Shown piece by piece: positions 1 through 6,034 of a stretch of 11,838 bases of DNA (the first letter of the stretch is position 1; each line of letters starts with the position of its first letter). A program made the translations under genes and the position numbers. The notes under the pieces were generated by a model. That model was not told the origin of the DNA and did not search any database. It was given only the letters and a program-made list of their open reading frames with translations. Where the stretch lies: contig CAMPIR010000018.1 of assembly GCA_946886435.1 (NCBI GenBank), positions 1-11,838 on the forward strand, read 5' to 3'. This DNA is from an uncultured Candidatus Saccharibacteria bacterium. GTDB lineage: Bacteria; Patescibacteria; Saccharimonadia; Saccharimonadales; UBA5946.

Positions 1-340
1 GAAGGTGGAACGGCTCGCCGGTGTCACGGACTTGCTTGACCCAGTCAGCGGTTTGTTCGATAAGCCGATCGTAGCGCTGGCGTTTGTAGTCCGCGATGTC
101 GAGGTTTACTCGGTGGATAACCGCATCTTTGTTCTTGTGTGTGGTCGAGAGTAGCTGCTGGAACGAACGCAGTGTGTCGCCGCGCTGGCCGATTAGGAAT
201 CCATTCAGGTGCGTCGAGGGAATGCCGAGCTCGATAACTTCGTCATCACAGCTAACATGTACGTCAATGTTCAGTCCAAAAAACGACAAGATGTCTTCGA
301 TGTATTTCTTCGCGTAGGCGATCGATGCTTCTTTATCCAT
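1..340 (-). CDS. jag: Jag/KhpB (SpoIIIJ-associated) RNA-binding protein, partial
   Basis: Reverse translation from the ATG at 340 gives an open frame of 113 codons running off the left edge, so the C-terminus is missing. Around residues 46-60 there is a KH-domain core with the GxxG loop (FLIGQRGDTL), followed by the start of an R3H-like region (VNLDIADYKRQRYDRL, about residues 79-94). Jag/KhpB proteins bind RNA, usually with KhpA, and in Firmicutes affect cell elongation and division. The Jag-N domain found in many homologues is absent, as the KH region begins almost at the start. The start is supported by GAGGAG (complement of 350-355), 9 bases upstream and inside the yidC tail. Only 2 bases separate it from the yidC stop, so translation is probably coupled. 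Family assignment is confident; function in this organism is inferred. Confidence 0.9.
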   Translation of the reverse strand, partial: MDKEASIAYAKKYIEDILSFFGLNIDVHVSCDDEVIELGIPSTHLNGFLIGQRGDTLRSFQQLLSTTHKNKDAVIHRVNLDIADYKRQRYDRLIEQTADWVKQVRDTGEPFHL

Positions 341-342
341 AT

Positions 343-1305
343 CTAGCGTCTCCTCTTCTTTTTCCTCGCTTTGGATTTTTTAGGAGGAGTACTGACGACC
401 TCTGCTTCGGTCGCATTTAGAACACGAACTGTTGTTTCATCTGAGGATTTCTTTTTACCTTTTTTTGATGGTTTATCTGCGATCTCGATCATATCGTCGA
501 CATCTTGGTTCAGCAGTAAGTGCTGTTGAACGATCGCAACCGCACTCTGTGAGGCAAAGTAGAGCACTAGCGCCCCCGGTAGGTAAAGACCGATCATAAA
601 CGTCATAAACGGGAAAAAGACGATCATTCGGTTCATCATGATAGCGCTCATTTCGCTCTGGTCGACGTTTTTGCCGGCTGCGGAGTCTTTGAATATATCA
701 CGCAACTTTTTGTTACTCTCAGGGCTCGGGGTGATCTGACGTGACTGGATGTACTGAAAACCTGCTGCGATAGCGGCTATCAAAAGCACCGGCCAGTAAA
801 AACCGTTGCCATCGAGACCGACGCGAGCGAGATCAACCGTGCCCAGAAGCCGTGTGTCAAACGAGTGGTTTTGTGAGTTGATAATGTTAGCGATCGGCTG
901 TAGCTGTTCAACCGCTGCATAGGTAAAATGAGCAATCTCATCGCGTTTAGTCGTGATGATCTGGATAACGCTATAGAGAGCGATAAAGATAGGCAACTGG
1001 ATGAACAGCAGGCCGATCGAGCTGAATGGTTTGACGCCTCGCTCACGGTAAAGCTCCATCATCAGCTGGGCTTCGAGCTGCTTGTTGCCCTTGGTTTTGG
1101 CTTTTATCTTTTTGAGCTCGGGCTGCAGGGCGCGCATCAGTTTTGTCTGGTGAAGCTGCTTTTTGACAAGCGGCCACATCAACAGACGGACGATTACCGT
1201 AAATAGGATCAGGCTGAGACCGAAGTCACCGCCCGGCATAAAGCTATAGATAAGCGCGAGCAGGTTAAAAATCGGTTGGACGATAAATGTATCAAATAAA
1301 CTCAT
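343..1305 (-). CDS. yidC: YidC/Oxa1/SpoIIIJ membrane protein insertase
   Basis: This 320-residue protein is of the short YidC type, without the large periplasmic P1 domain of Gram-negative YidC. YidC inserts and folds membrane proteins, alone or with SecYEG. Hydrophobic segments lie near residues 7-24, 29-47, 95-117, 167-186 and 222-262. Arg40 sits in TVIVRLLMWPL, the position of the conserved hydrophilic-groove arginine. Residues 50-90 form the charged cytoplasmic coiled region (ELKKIKAKTKG). The C-terminal tail is very basic (ends KARKKKRRR), as in homologues that contact the ribosome. No lipobox cysteine is seen at the N-terminus. It lies 32 bases after rnpA and 2 bases before jag, the usual cluster order. 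No clear Shine-Dalgarno precedes the ATG at 1305. An internal gap in similarity around residues 120-165 could be a lineage-specific external loop. Confidence 0.96.
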   Translation of the reverse strand: MSLFDTFIVQPIFNLLALIYSFMPGGDFGLSLILFTVIVRLLMWPLVKKQLHQTKLMRALQPELKKIKAKTKGNKQLEAQLMMELYRERGVKPFSSIGLLFIQLPIFIALYSVIQIITTKRDEIAHFTYAAVEQLQPIANIINSQNHSFDTRLLGTVDLARVGLDGNGFYWPVLLIAAIAAGFQYIQSRQITPSPESNKKLRDIFKDSAAGKNVDQSEMSAIMMNRMIVFFPFMTFMIGLYLPGALVLYFASQSAVAIVQQHLLLNQDVDDMIEIADKPSKKGKKKSSDETTVRVLNATEAEVVSTPPKKSKARKKKRRR

Positions 1306-1337
1306 AGATTGGTCTTATTTTACCAGATATACACCCC

Positions 1338-1715
1338 CTATGACAGAGGGGTGGTGGTTTTTGGGCTCGTTTTATATAGACGGGCTTGCTTCAGGAGCCC
1401 GATCACGTTTTGCTCAACCTCTTCCGGCGTCATCGTTAAGAACTCGGCAGTGAAGACGGTCAAAGAAAAGTCATAGTGCTCAGGGATGTGATCCCAATGC
1501 CTACGAACAACTTCAAAGATACGTCGGCGCATCCGGTTACGTTTGACTGCTGATTTGACGACTTTTTTACCAACAACCACGGCAACCCGACTGTGGGTGC
1601 GTTGTTTGTTCTCACAGTATTTGAGCAGGATATTGCGGTTGCGAACTGTCAGACCGTTACGGTAAAGGTAGCGGAGACTGCCATGACCATGAAAGCGGAA
1701 TTGTTGAGATAACAT
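1338..1715 (-). CDS. rnpA: Ribonuclease P protein component
   Basis: The 125-residue basic protein is the protein subunit of RNase P, which helps the catalytic RNA remove 5' leaders from pre-tRNAs. The diagnostic RNR motif is present at residues 58-71 (KRNRMRRRIFEVVR), preceded by the beta-strand stretch SRVAVVVGKKVVKSAV (42-57). The N-terminal FRFHGHGSLRYLYRNG (6-21) corresponds to the substrate-binding cleft region. I chose ATG 1715 because it gives the family length of 115-130 residues. The frame stays open upstream to 2024, but that extension would run through the rpmH terminator and antisense to nothing sensible in rpmH. No Shine-Dalgarno is visible upstream. An intrinsic terminator separates it from rpmH, so it may need readthrough or its own promoter. 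Confidence 0.95.
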   Translation of the reverse strand: MLSQQFRFHGHGSLRYLYRNGLTVRNRNILLKYCENKQRTHSRVAVVVGKKVVKSAVKRNRMRRRIFEVVRRHWDHIPEHYDFSLTVFTAEFLTMTPEEVEQNVIGLLKQARLYKTSPKTTTPLS

Positions 1716-1716
1716 A

Positions 1717-1751
1717 TAGGTAAGTATAGGCGATAGGGGACTTAAAAATAA
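1717..1751 (-). promoter_or_regulatory. Possible weak rnpA promoter, nearly leaderless
   Basis: On the minus strand TATACT (complement of 1723-1728) matches a -10 box at five of six positions. It would place the transcription start about 2 bases before the rnpA ATG. The -35 position 17 bases upstream (complement of 1746-1751) reads TTATTT, a poor match, and lies in the T-tract of the rpmH terminator. The main support is that rnpA sits behind a terminator and has no visible ribosome binding site. This is a low-confidence call. Confidence 0.25.
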
Positions 1752-1770
1752 AAAACGCCCCGGTGGGGCG
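1744..1770 (-). terminator. Rho-independent terminator after rpmH
   Basis: Read on the minus strand, a perfect 6-bp stem (CGCCCC / GGGGCG, loop ACC, 1756-1770) is followed directly by TTTTTT-A-TTTTT (1744-1755). It begins 23 bases after the rpmH stop and ends about 30 bases before the rnpA ATG. It therefore acts within the rpmH-rnpA-yidC-jag series, either ending an rpmH-only transcript or attenuating downstream expression. The opposite strand has only four Ts after the stem, so activity in that direction should be weak. Confidence 0.88.
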
Positions 1771-1792
1771 CTTTTCACTAAACTCGGAGTTC

Positions 1793-1930
1793 TTAGGCGC
1801 TCAGTTTCTTGCGGCCTTTGAGGCGACGAGCCTTGAGGACGAGACGACCGGCTTTTGAAGCCATACGTGCACGAAAGCCGTGAACGCGGGCGCGGTGACG
1901 AGTTTTTGGTTGATGGGTTCGCTTTGGCAT
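1793..1930 (-). CDS. rpmH: 50S ribosomal protein bL34
   Basis: The reverse strand from ATG 1930 to TAA at 1793 encodes a 45-residue, strongly basic protein beginning [19 protein letters not shown] and ending KGRKKLSA. This matches bL34 in length (44-47 residues) and in the conserved pattern KRT.QP...R....HGFR.RM.....G......R...GR..L. bL34 is a small structural protein of the large ribosomal subunit. The gene is too short for common ORF-length cut-offs. It lies between the origin-proximal promoter and a terminator, so it can be transcribed as a single abundant message. No Shine-Dalgarno precedes the start. Confidence 0.97.
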   Translation of the reverse strand: MPKRTHQPKTRHRARVHGFRARMASKAGRLVLKARRLKGRKKLSA

Positions 1931-1933
1931 ATA

Positions 1934-1969
1934 GAGCTACATTGTACTGTAAATCCCCTGTTTTCTCAA
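1934..1969 (-). promoter_or_regulatory. Sigma70-type promoter of rpmH
   Basis: On the minus strand TTGAGA (complement of 1964-1969) and TACAAT (complement of 1941-1946) are separated by exactly 17 bases. Each hexamer matches the consensus at five of six positions. The predicted transcription start is near 1934, only about 4 bases before the rpmH ATG at 1930. The message would be leaderless or nearly so, which agrees with the absent ribosome binding site. It is divergent from the dnaA promoter. Confidence 0.72.
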
Positions 1970-2183
1970 GTGTGTATTTGCTTTTTGGTGTTTTCATGAC
2001 GAAACATAAAATACTTTTCCACAATTGTATCCGGGTTATCCCCAGCTTTACAGGGGTAGTCTTTGATTGTGTAAAACTTTACCTCTATCCCCTCCTCTTT
2101 TTGGTTTGTTCTCAGTTATGGTTGTGGAAAACTATGTCGGCCGGTATAGTTGGATGTAGCAAAGTGAGGGTAAAGGTAGACGA
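1970..2183. other. rpmH-dnaA intergenic region with DnaA-box-like sites
   Basis: This spacer has no convincing gene. It is AT-rich on the rpmH side (about 1971-2034). It contains TTTTCCACA at 2015-2023 and TTATCCCCA at 2036-2044 on the plus strand, plus TGTGGAAAA at 2123-2131, the reverse complement of the first. Each differs from TTATCCACA at one position. In many bacteria the region upstream of dnaA is one half of a bipartite origin or a DnaA autoregulatory site. Three boxes are fewer than in the dnaA-dnaN spacer, so autoregulation or an accessory origin half is more likely than the main unwinding site. Confidence 0.55.
2122..2150 (+). promoter_or_regulatory. Predicted dnaA promoter overlapping a DnaA box
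   Basis: TTGTGG (2122-2127) and TATAGT (2145-2150) are spaced by 17 bases. The -10 matches at five of six positions, while the -35 keeps only the TTG. Predicted transcription would start near 2157, giving a leader of about 27 bases that includes the weak ribosome binding site AAAGG (2172-2176) before ATG 2184. The DnaA-box-like TGTGGAAAA (2123-2131) lies across the -35, so DnaA binding could repress transcription. DnaA autorepression is well known in other bacteria; here it is inferred. Confidence 0.5.
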
Positions 2184-3551
2184 ATGACAGCAAACGATCA
2201 TGCTCTTTGGCAGACGGTACTCGGTGAGATCGAGCTAACGGTTTCTCGAGCCGCCTTCGCAACATGGTTCAAGCACACTGAGTTAGTTGGACGCGAAGGA
2301 GATATTATCTCGATCGCTGTCCCAAATATATTTGCTAAACAGCAGTTTGAAACGAAGTTTAACCAGGGCGTGATGGATTCACTGCGCAACAATGGTGTCA
2401 CTGTCGGCTCTATCGCTTATGTCATCAAGGGCTCAAAGCCGCAAAAAGTTGCCGAAACCCGTTCCCCGCTCGCCGAAGCTGTCCGTGATCATGAGCAAAA
2501 ACGCGAAGAAGGCAAAACAACCAAACCGGTAGTTAGTTCTGGCCTCAACCATCGTTATACCTTCTCTAACTTTATCGTCGGCTCAAGCAATGACCTCGCC
2601 TACGCAGCCTGCCAAGCAGTGGCCGCCAACCCGGGAACAAAATATAACCCGCTGTTTCTCTACGGCGGCGTGGGTCTCGGTAAGACTCACCTCGCCCAAG
2701 CGGTCGGTAACGAAGTAGTTCGTCGAAAACCAAACACAAAGGTGCTCTATATAAACTCGGAAACGTTCGTGAACGAGTTCCTCGATAGTATCCGTTTCAA
2801 GAAAAAGGGTTTTTCGAGTAAATACCGTGGTGTCGATGTCCTCGTTGTCGACGATATGCAGTTTATCGCCGGTAAGGAAAAGACTCAGGAAGAGTTCTTC
2901 CACACCTTTAATGCCCTCCATCAAGCCAACAAACAGATCATCATCACCTCTGATAAATCACCGAAAAGCATCCCTACCCTGACCGAGCGCCTTCGTAGCC
3001 GGTTCGAATGGGGGATGACGATCGACATCCAGATGCCAGACTTTGAAACGCGCTGCGCCATCCTAGAAGCAAAAGCAAGTGAAAGCGGTGTCGTTATCTC
3101 ACGAGAAACAGTCGAGTATCTCGCAAATAACATCAAAACCAACATCCGTGAACTCGAGGGTGCCCTCAACCAGCTACTCGCCTTCGCGGAGATGCGTGGT
3201 ATCGAACCAGATATCCAGACCGCCACCGGTCTGCTCGGAAATGTCCGTCAAAGCCGTCCGTCGCACCTGACACCAAAACAGATCGTTGATCGAACCGCCA
3301 AACATTTCCAGATCGAATCAACCGACATAAAGAGTCCGAAACGAGACAAATATATCGTCGTGCCGCGGCAGATAGCTATGTATTTGCTCCGGAGCGAGCT
3401 ACACCTGAGCTTTCCGCGTATCGCGACCGAACTTGGCCGAAAAGACCACACCACCGCTATCCACTCGGTTGAAAAGATCGAAAAAGCCATCAAGCTCGAC
3501 TTTATGATCCGCGAGCAAGTCGCCGAGATAAAGGAGAAGCTCTATGCTTGA
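2184..3551 (+). CDS. dnaA: Chromosomal replication initiator DnaA
   Basis: The 455-residue protein is a full-length DnaA, the AAA+ ATPase that binds DnaA boxes, opens the origin and loads the helicase. Domain I covers about residues 1-80 (LWQTVLGEIELTVSRAAFATW). A charged linker (domain II) spans about 85-120. The AAA+ domain III has Walker A at 161-168 (GGVGLGKT), Walker B at 219-224 (VLVVDD), sensor 1 near ITSDKSP (254-260) and the arginine-finger segment LTERLRSRFEWG (266-277). Domain IV carries the DNA-binding signature GRKDHTTAIHSVEKI (418-432). All key residues are present. It stops with TGA, showing TGA is not reassigned. It starts divergently from rpmH and is followed by the oriC candidate. 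Confidence 0.98.
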   Translation: MTANDHALWQTVLGEIELTVSRAAFATWFKHTELVGREGDIISIAVPNIFAKQQFETKFNQGVMDSLRNNGVTVGSIAYVIKGSKPQKVAETRSPLAEAVRDHEQKREEGKTTKPVVSSGLNHRYTFSNFIVGSSNDLAYAACQAVAANPGTKYNPLFLYGGVGLGKTHLAQAVGNEVVRRKPNTKVLYINSETFVNEFLDSIRFKKKGFSSKYRGVDVLVVDDMQFIAGKEKTQEEFFHTFNALHQANKQIIITSDKSPKSIPTLTERLRSRFEWGMTIDIQMPDFETRCAILEAKASESGVVISRETVEYLANNIKTNIRELEGALNQLLAFAEMRGIEPDIQTATGLLGNVRQSRPSHLTPKQIVDRTAKHFQIESTDIKSPKRDKYIVVPRQIAMYLLRSELHLSFPRIATELGRKDHTTAIHSVEKIEKAIKLDFMIREQVAEIKEKLYA

Positions 3552-3653
3552 GGCTACCGCTGAGGCTATTATCGGTAGGCACGGACTCGTTTCTAACGGC
3601 TTTCTGCTGTGGAAAGTAGGTGTAAAAAATGTATACAACTACACGGAAAAGCT

Positions 3654-3680
3654 TGTGGAGTTTCATCCACACAATCCACA
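3654..3680. repeat. Head-to-head DnaA-box cluster
   Basis: TGTGGA (3654-3659) and TCCACA (3666-3671) form a perfect 6-bp inverted repeat around a 6-base centre. They are the cores of two facing DnaA boxes that abut at 3662/3663. A third CAATCCACA follows at a 9-base step (3672-3680). Such a cluster would let DnaA load in both orientations on one short segment. Confidence 0.6.
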
Positions 3681-3712
3681 GAGGCGCTTTGGAAAAACCC
3701 TCTCACCCAACG

Positions 3713-3822
3713 TTATACCCAGGGCGAGGCAGTTATACCCAGATAATACCCCACCCAATACAACGTCCTTATACACAGTCAAAAATATAAAAACAACAGA
3801 TAGAGTCGGCCAGTTATACCCA
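3713..3822 (+). repeat. Repeated variant box TTATACCCA
   Basis: The nonamer TTATACCCA occurs three times in the same orientation, at 3713, 3733 and 3814, each inside the longer shared string GTTATACCCAG. The related TTATACACA lies at 3769. The first two start 20 bases apart, about two helical turns. The variant differs from TTATCCACA at positions 5 and 7. Position 7 is also C in TTATCCCCA upstream of dnaA (2036). This suggests either a lineage-adapted DnaA box or weaker boxes used for ordered loading. Confidence 0.65.
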
Positions 3823-3865
3823 GTATCCACAGAGCCTATTACTACTATTACTACTTATATAATAA
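3814..3865 (+). other. Putative origin unwinding element (DnaA boxes + DnaA-trios)
   Basis: Two boxes abut exactly (TTATACCCA 3814-3822, GTATCCACA 3823-3831). They are followed by a 5-base GAGCC spacer ending at 3836. From 3836 to 3856 there are seven in-register triplets: CTA, TTA, CTA, CTA, TTA, CTA, CTT. On the other strand these are 3'-GAT/AAT repeats, the DnaA-trio pattern. AT-only sequence follows (3857-3865). The order box pair, GC-containing spacer, trios, AT-rich tract is that of the basal unwinding system described in B. subtilis, where DnaA extends from the boxes onto single-stranded trios. Function here is inferred from pattern alone. Confidence 0.75.
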
Positions 3866-3866
3866 G

Positions 3867-3872
3867 AGGAGG
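3867..3872 (+). promoter_or_regulatory. dnaN ribosome binding site
   Basis: AGGAGG lies 9 bases before ATG 3882 and fixes the dnaN start. It is the strongest Shine-Dalgarno in the window, and it sits directly after the AT-rich end of the origin. TATAAT at 3858-3863 could be a -10, but its -35 position (CCTATT) is poor and the start point would cut into this site. Confidence 0.85.
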
Positions 3873-3881
3873 AACAAGCGC

Positions 3882-4976
3882 ATGAAAGTTACAGTCACTC
3901 AGGAAAACCTAAACAAAGCCCTTGGTGTTGTTTCACGAGTAGCGAGTAGTAAGACATCCCTACCTGTATTGAACAACATATTACTTCGCACCGAAAACAA
4001 CCGACTCCTACTTGCAGCAACCAACCTCGAAGTTGCCATCACTGAATACATCGGCGCAAAGGTTACGAGCGAAGGCGCCATCACTATCCCTGCTCGCCTA
4101 CTCAGTGAGTTTATCGCCAACCTGCCAAAAGGAAATGTCGAACTGAAAGCAGACGGCACAAAACTCCACATCAGTTCAGAAAAATACGTTTCAACTATCA
4201 ACGGTATGCTTGCTGATGAGTTTCCTGCCCTGCCAGAGATCGAAAGTGCACATACCCTCTCGATAGCTACCAACCTACTAAAAACAGCTATATCTCAGAC
4301 CGTCCTCACCGCCTCGTCGGATGATACCCGTCCGGTACTCACAGGAGTCCTCTGTCACGTTCATGAGGGTAATTTGTACTTCGCAGCCACGGATGGGTAT
4401 CGGCTCGCTGAGCGACGTCTCGTGAAGTCAGATGAAGACATCCGAGCACTTATCCCTGCCTCTACGTTGGCTGATGTCGCCCGTGTTGTACCAGACGACT
4501 GTGACGAGGTGACCCTACTGATAGACGAAAGCCAGGTTCGCTTCCGTATGAATGATATCGAGGTCACGAGTCGTCTGATCGAGGGTAATTTCCCCGACTA
4601 CCGGCAACTCATACCAAAAGAAACTGAGATACATGCCGTCCTATCTCGAGTCGAGTTCTCACGCGTCACAAAGATTGCTAGCCTATTTGCCCGCGAAAGC
4701 GGTGGTAGTGTGACGGTAGCAACCGATACCTCGAAGCAAACTCTTTCGATCCACTCAATAGCCTCACAGCTCGGCGAGAATACCTCTGAGGCCTCAGCCG
4801 AGGTTGACCATGAAGGTTCAGTAACCCTTAACTCACGGTATCTTATCGAAGCGCTCGGTTGTTTTGATCAAGAGACGATCAAGTTTGGCTTTAGCGGCAA
4901 GCTTGCACCGTGTGTGCTCAGTGACGTCGAGAGCGGCGGTGACTACCAGCATATCGTGATGCCGCTTCGAAGCTAG
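3882..4976 (+). CDS. dnaN: DNA polymerase III beta subunit (sliding clamp)
   Basis: The 364-residue protein is the ring-shaped processivity clamp that tethers polymerase III and other partners to DNA. It has the three repeated clamp folds of about 120 residues. Conserved stretches are SSDDTRPVLTGV (145-156), ATDGYRLA (169-176), FPDYRQLIP (237-245), NSRYLIEAL (317-325) and the C-terminal HIVMPLR (357-363), which contributes to the partner-binding pocket. Length is normal for the family. The start is supported by AGGAGG 9 bases upstream. It follows the oriC candidate and precedes recF by 20 bases, probably in one transcript with it. Confidence 0.98.
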   Translation: MKVTVTQENLNKALGVVSRVASSKTSLPVLNNILLRTENNRLLLAATNLEVAITEYIGAKVTSEGAITIPARLLSEFIANLPKGNVELKADGTKLHISSEKYVSTINGMLADEFPALPEIESAHTLSIATNLLKTAISQTVLTASSDDTRPVLTGVLCHVHEGNLYFAATDGYRLAERRLVKSDEDIRALIPASTLADVARVVPDDCDEVTLLIDESQVRFRMNDIEVTSRLIEGNFPDYRQLIPKETEIHAVLSRVEFSRVTKIASLFARESGGSVTVATDTSKQTLSIHSIASQLGENTSEASAEVDHEGSVTLNSRYLIEALGCFDQETIKFGFSGKLAPCVLSDVESGGDYQHIVMPLRS

Positions 4977-4996
4977 CAGATAGTACAATAATCTCT

Positions 4997-6034
4997 GTGA
5001 AGATCGACTCTATCCGTTTACGCCAGTTTCGCTCGTATGATGATTACGAACTCCGATTTGATGATCATATAACCGTGATAACTGGTCGGAACGGGATCGG
5101 TAAAACGAACTTACTTGAGGCAATATATGTTCTCTTCGAAGGTTCATCATTTCGTGGAGTAGATAGAGAGCTCATCCAGTATGACAAGTCGTGGTGGCGA
5201 ATCGATGGGACTATCGACAACGAACCACGGCAGATCCGTTACCAACTAGAAAAATCACCCGCAAAACAAATCATCATAAACGAAACACCGAAGCGGTTCA
5301 GCTTTACGAACAAACTTCCACTCGTGTTGTTTGAGCCGAACGATCTACTGTTTGTGTCTGGCTCACCATCCAGGCGGCGCGACATGGTTGATCGGATGAT
5401 CGTCACCTTGTCGCACGAGTATAAAACTGCGCTCAGTCGCTATGAGCGAGTGGTTATGCAGCGCAACAATGCCCTCAAGCGGTCATATCCACCCCAAAAA
5501 CTGCGCGACATGCTGTTCGTCTGGGATGTTTCACTTGCCCATCACGCCGAGATCATCACAAACGCACGCGCTGACTTTATCAAACAGATCAACGCACGAC
5601 TCCCGTATTACTACGAGCAAATAGCGGGTGAACTACACGACGTAACACTGCGCTATGTTCATTCACTTCCACCGCACAGTACTAACTCAGCTATCATGGC
5701 GCTGCTCGATAAGACAATGGCGCGCGATATCGAGCGCCGCACGAGTACGAAAGGTCCACACCGAGATGATTTTGTCTTTGTGCTCGGCGGCGTTGAGGCT
5801 AAAACATCAGCCTCTCGTGGCGAAGTCCGTTCTCTGATACTCAGTCTCAAGCTAGCTTACCGGGATATGCTTGCTGAGCAGTTTGAGACAGCACCACTTC
5901 TGCTGCTTGACGATGTTTTTAGCGAGCTCGATGAGGTGCGGCAGAATAACCTCCTTGGCAGTACCGAGCAAAATCAAATCATTATCACCGACACAAAAAA
6001 TATTGCTGGTTTCGGCCGGGTAATCGAGCTTTAG
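4997..6034 (+). CDS. recF: DNA replication and repair protein RecF
   Basis: The 345-residue protein is an SMC-like ATPase of the RecFOR pathway, which loads RecA at gapped DNA and helps restart stalled forks. Walker A is GRNGIGKT (30-37), the RecF-typical GSPSRRRDMVDR lies at 122-133 and GPHRDDF at 253-259. The ABC signature is SRGEVRSLILSLKLA (273-287) and Walker B is LLLLDDVFSELD (301-312). The signature has E where many RecF proteins have Q, a tolerated change in related ATPases. The start is GTG at 4997, chosen because the next residues (KIDSIRLRQFRSY) are the canonical RecF N-terminus. No Shine-Dalgarno is evident, so translation may be coupled to dnaN, 20 bases upstream. Its last 4 bases overlap the stop of the convergent gene. 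Confidence 0.97.
   Translation: MKIDSIRLRQFRSYDDYELRFDDHITVITGRNGIGKTNLLEAIYVLFEGSSFRGVDRELIQYDKSWWRIDGTIDNEPRQIRYQLEKSPAKQIIINETPKRFSFTNKLPLVLFEPNDLLFVSGSPSRRRDMVDRMIVTLSHEYKTALSRYERVVMQRNNALKRSYPPQKLRDMLFVWDVSLAHHAEIITNARADFIKQINARLPYYYEQIAGELHDVTLRYVHSLPPHSTNSAIMALLDKTMARDIERRTSTKGPHRDDFVFVLGGVEAKTSASRGEVRSLILSLKLAYRDMLAEQFETAPLLLLDDVFSELDEVRQNNLLGSTEQNQIIITDTKNIAGFGRVIEL

Larger units (their letters stand above)
3552..3881. other. oriC: Candidate replication origin oriC (dnaA-dnaN spacer)
   Basis: This 330-base spacer has no credible gene and is dense in DnaA boxes. Minus-strand boxes are TGTGGAAAG (3608-3616) and TGTGGAGTT (3654-3662). Plus-strand boxes are TCATCCACA (3663-3671), CAATCCACA (3672-3680, two mismatches), TTATACCCA (3713-3721, 3733-3741 and 3814-3822), TTATACACA (3769-3777, fits TTWTNCACA) and GTATCCACA (3823-3831). 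A further weak site, TAATACCCC, is at 3744-3752. A-rich segments occur at 3781-3795, and an AT-rich stretch lies just before the dnaN ribosome binding site. The dnaA-dnaN location and the divergence of the flanking operons support an origin. Box identification is by eye and individual sites may not all bind. Confidence 0.85.

Noticed and set aside
1331..1352. Hairpin CACCCC/GGGGTG at the rnpA end as a terminator
   Set aside because: The stem is short, the loop is about 10 bases and no T-tract follows on either strand. It overlaps rnpA codons.
1338..2024. A 228-residue frame as the rnpA gene
   Set aside because: The first 103 codons run through the rpmH gene and the terminator in another frame. 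The family length and N-terminus fit ATG 1715.
1855..2187. A 110-codon plus-strand frame before dnaA
   Set aside because: It is antisense to rpmH and crosses the promoter and DnaA-box region. It has no ribosome binding site and no recognisable domain.
3835..3863. TATAAT at 3858-3863 as a dnaN promoter
   Set aside because: The -35 position reads CCTATT, and the predicted start point would remove part of the ribosome binding site. It is better explained as the AT-rich end of the unwinding element.
3544..3885. A 113-codon frame between dnaA and dnaN
   Set aside because: It spans the origin and its translation merely reads DnaA boxes as repeated LYP-type residues. There is no ribosome binding site.
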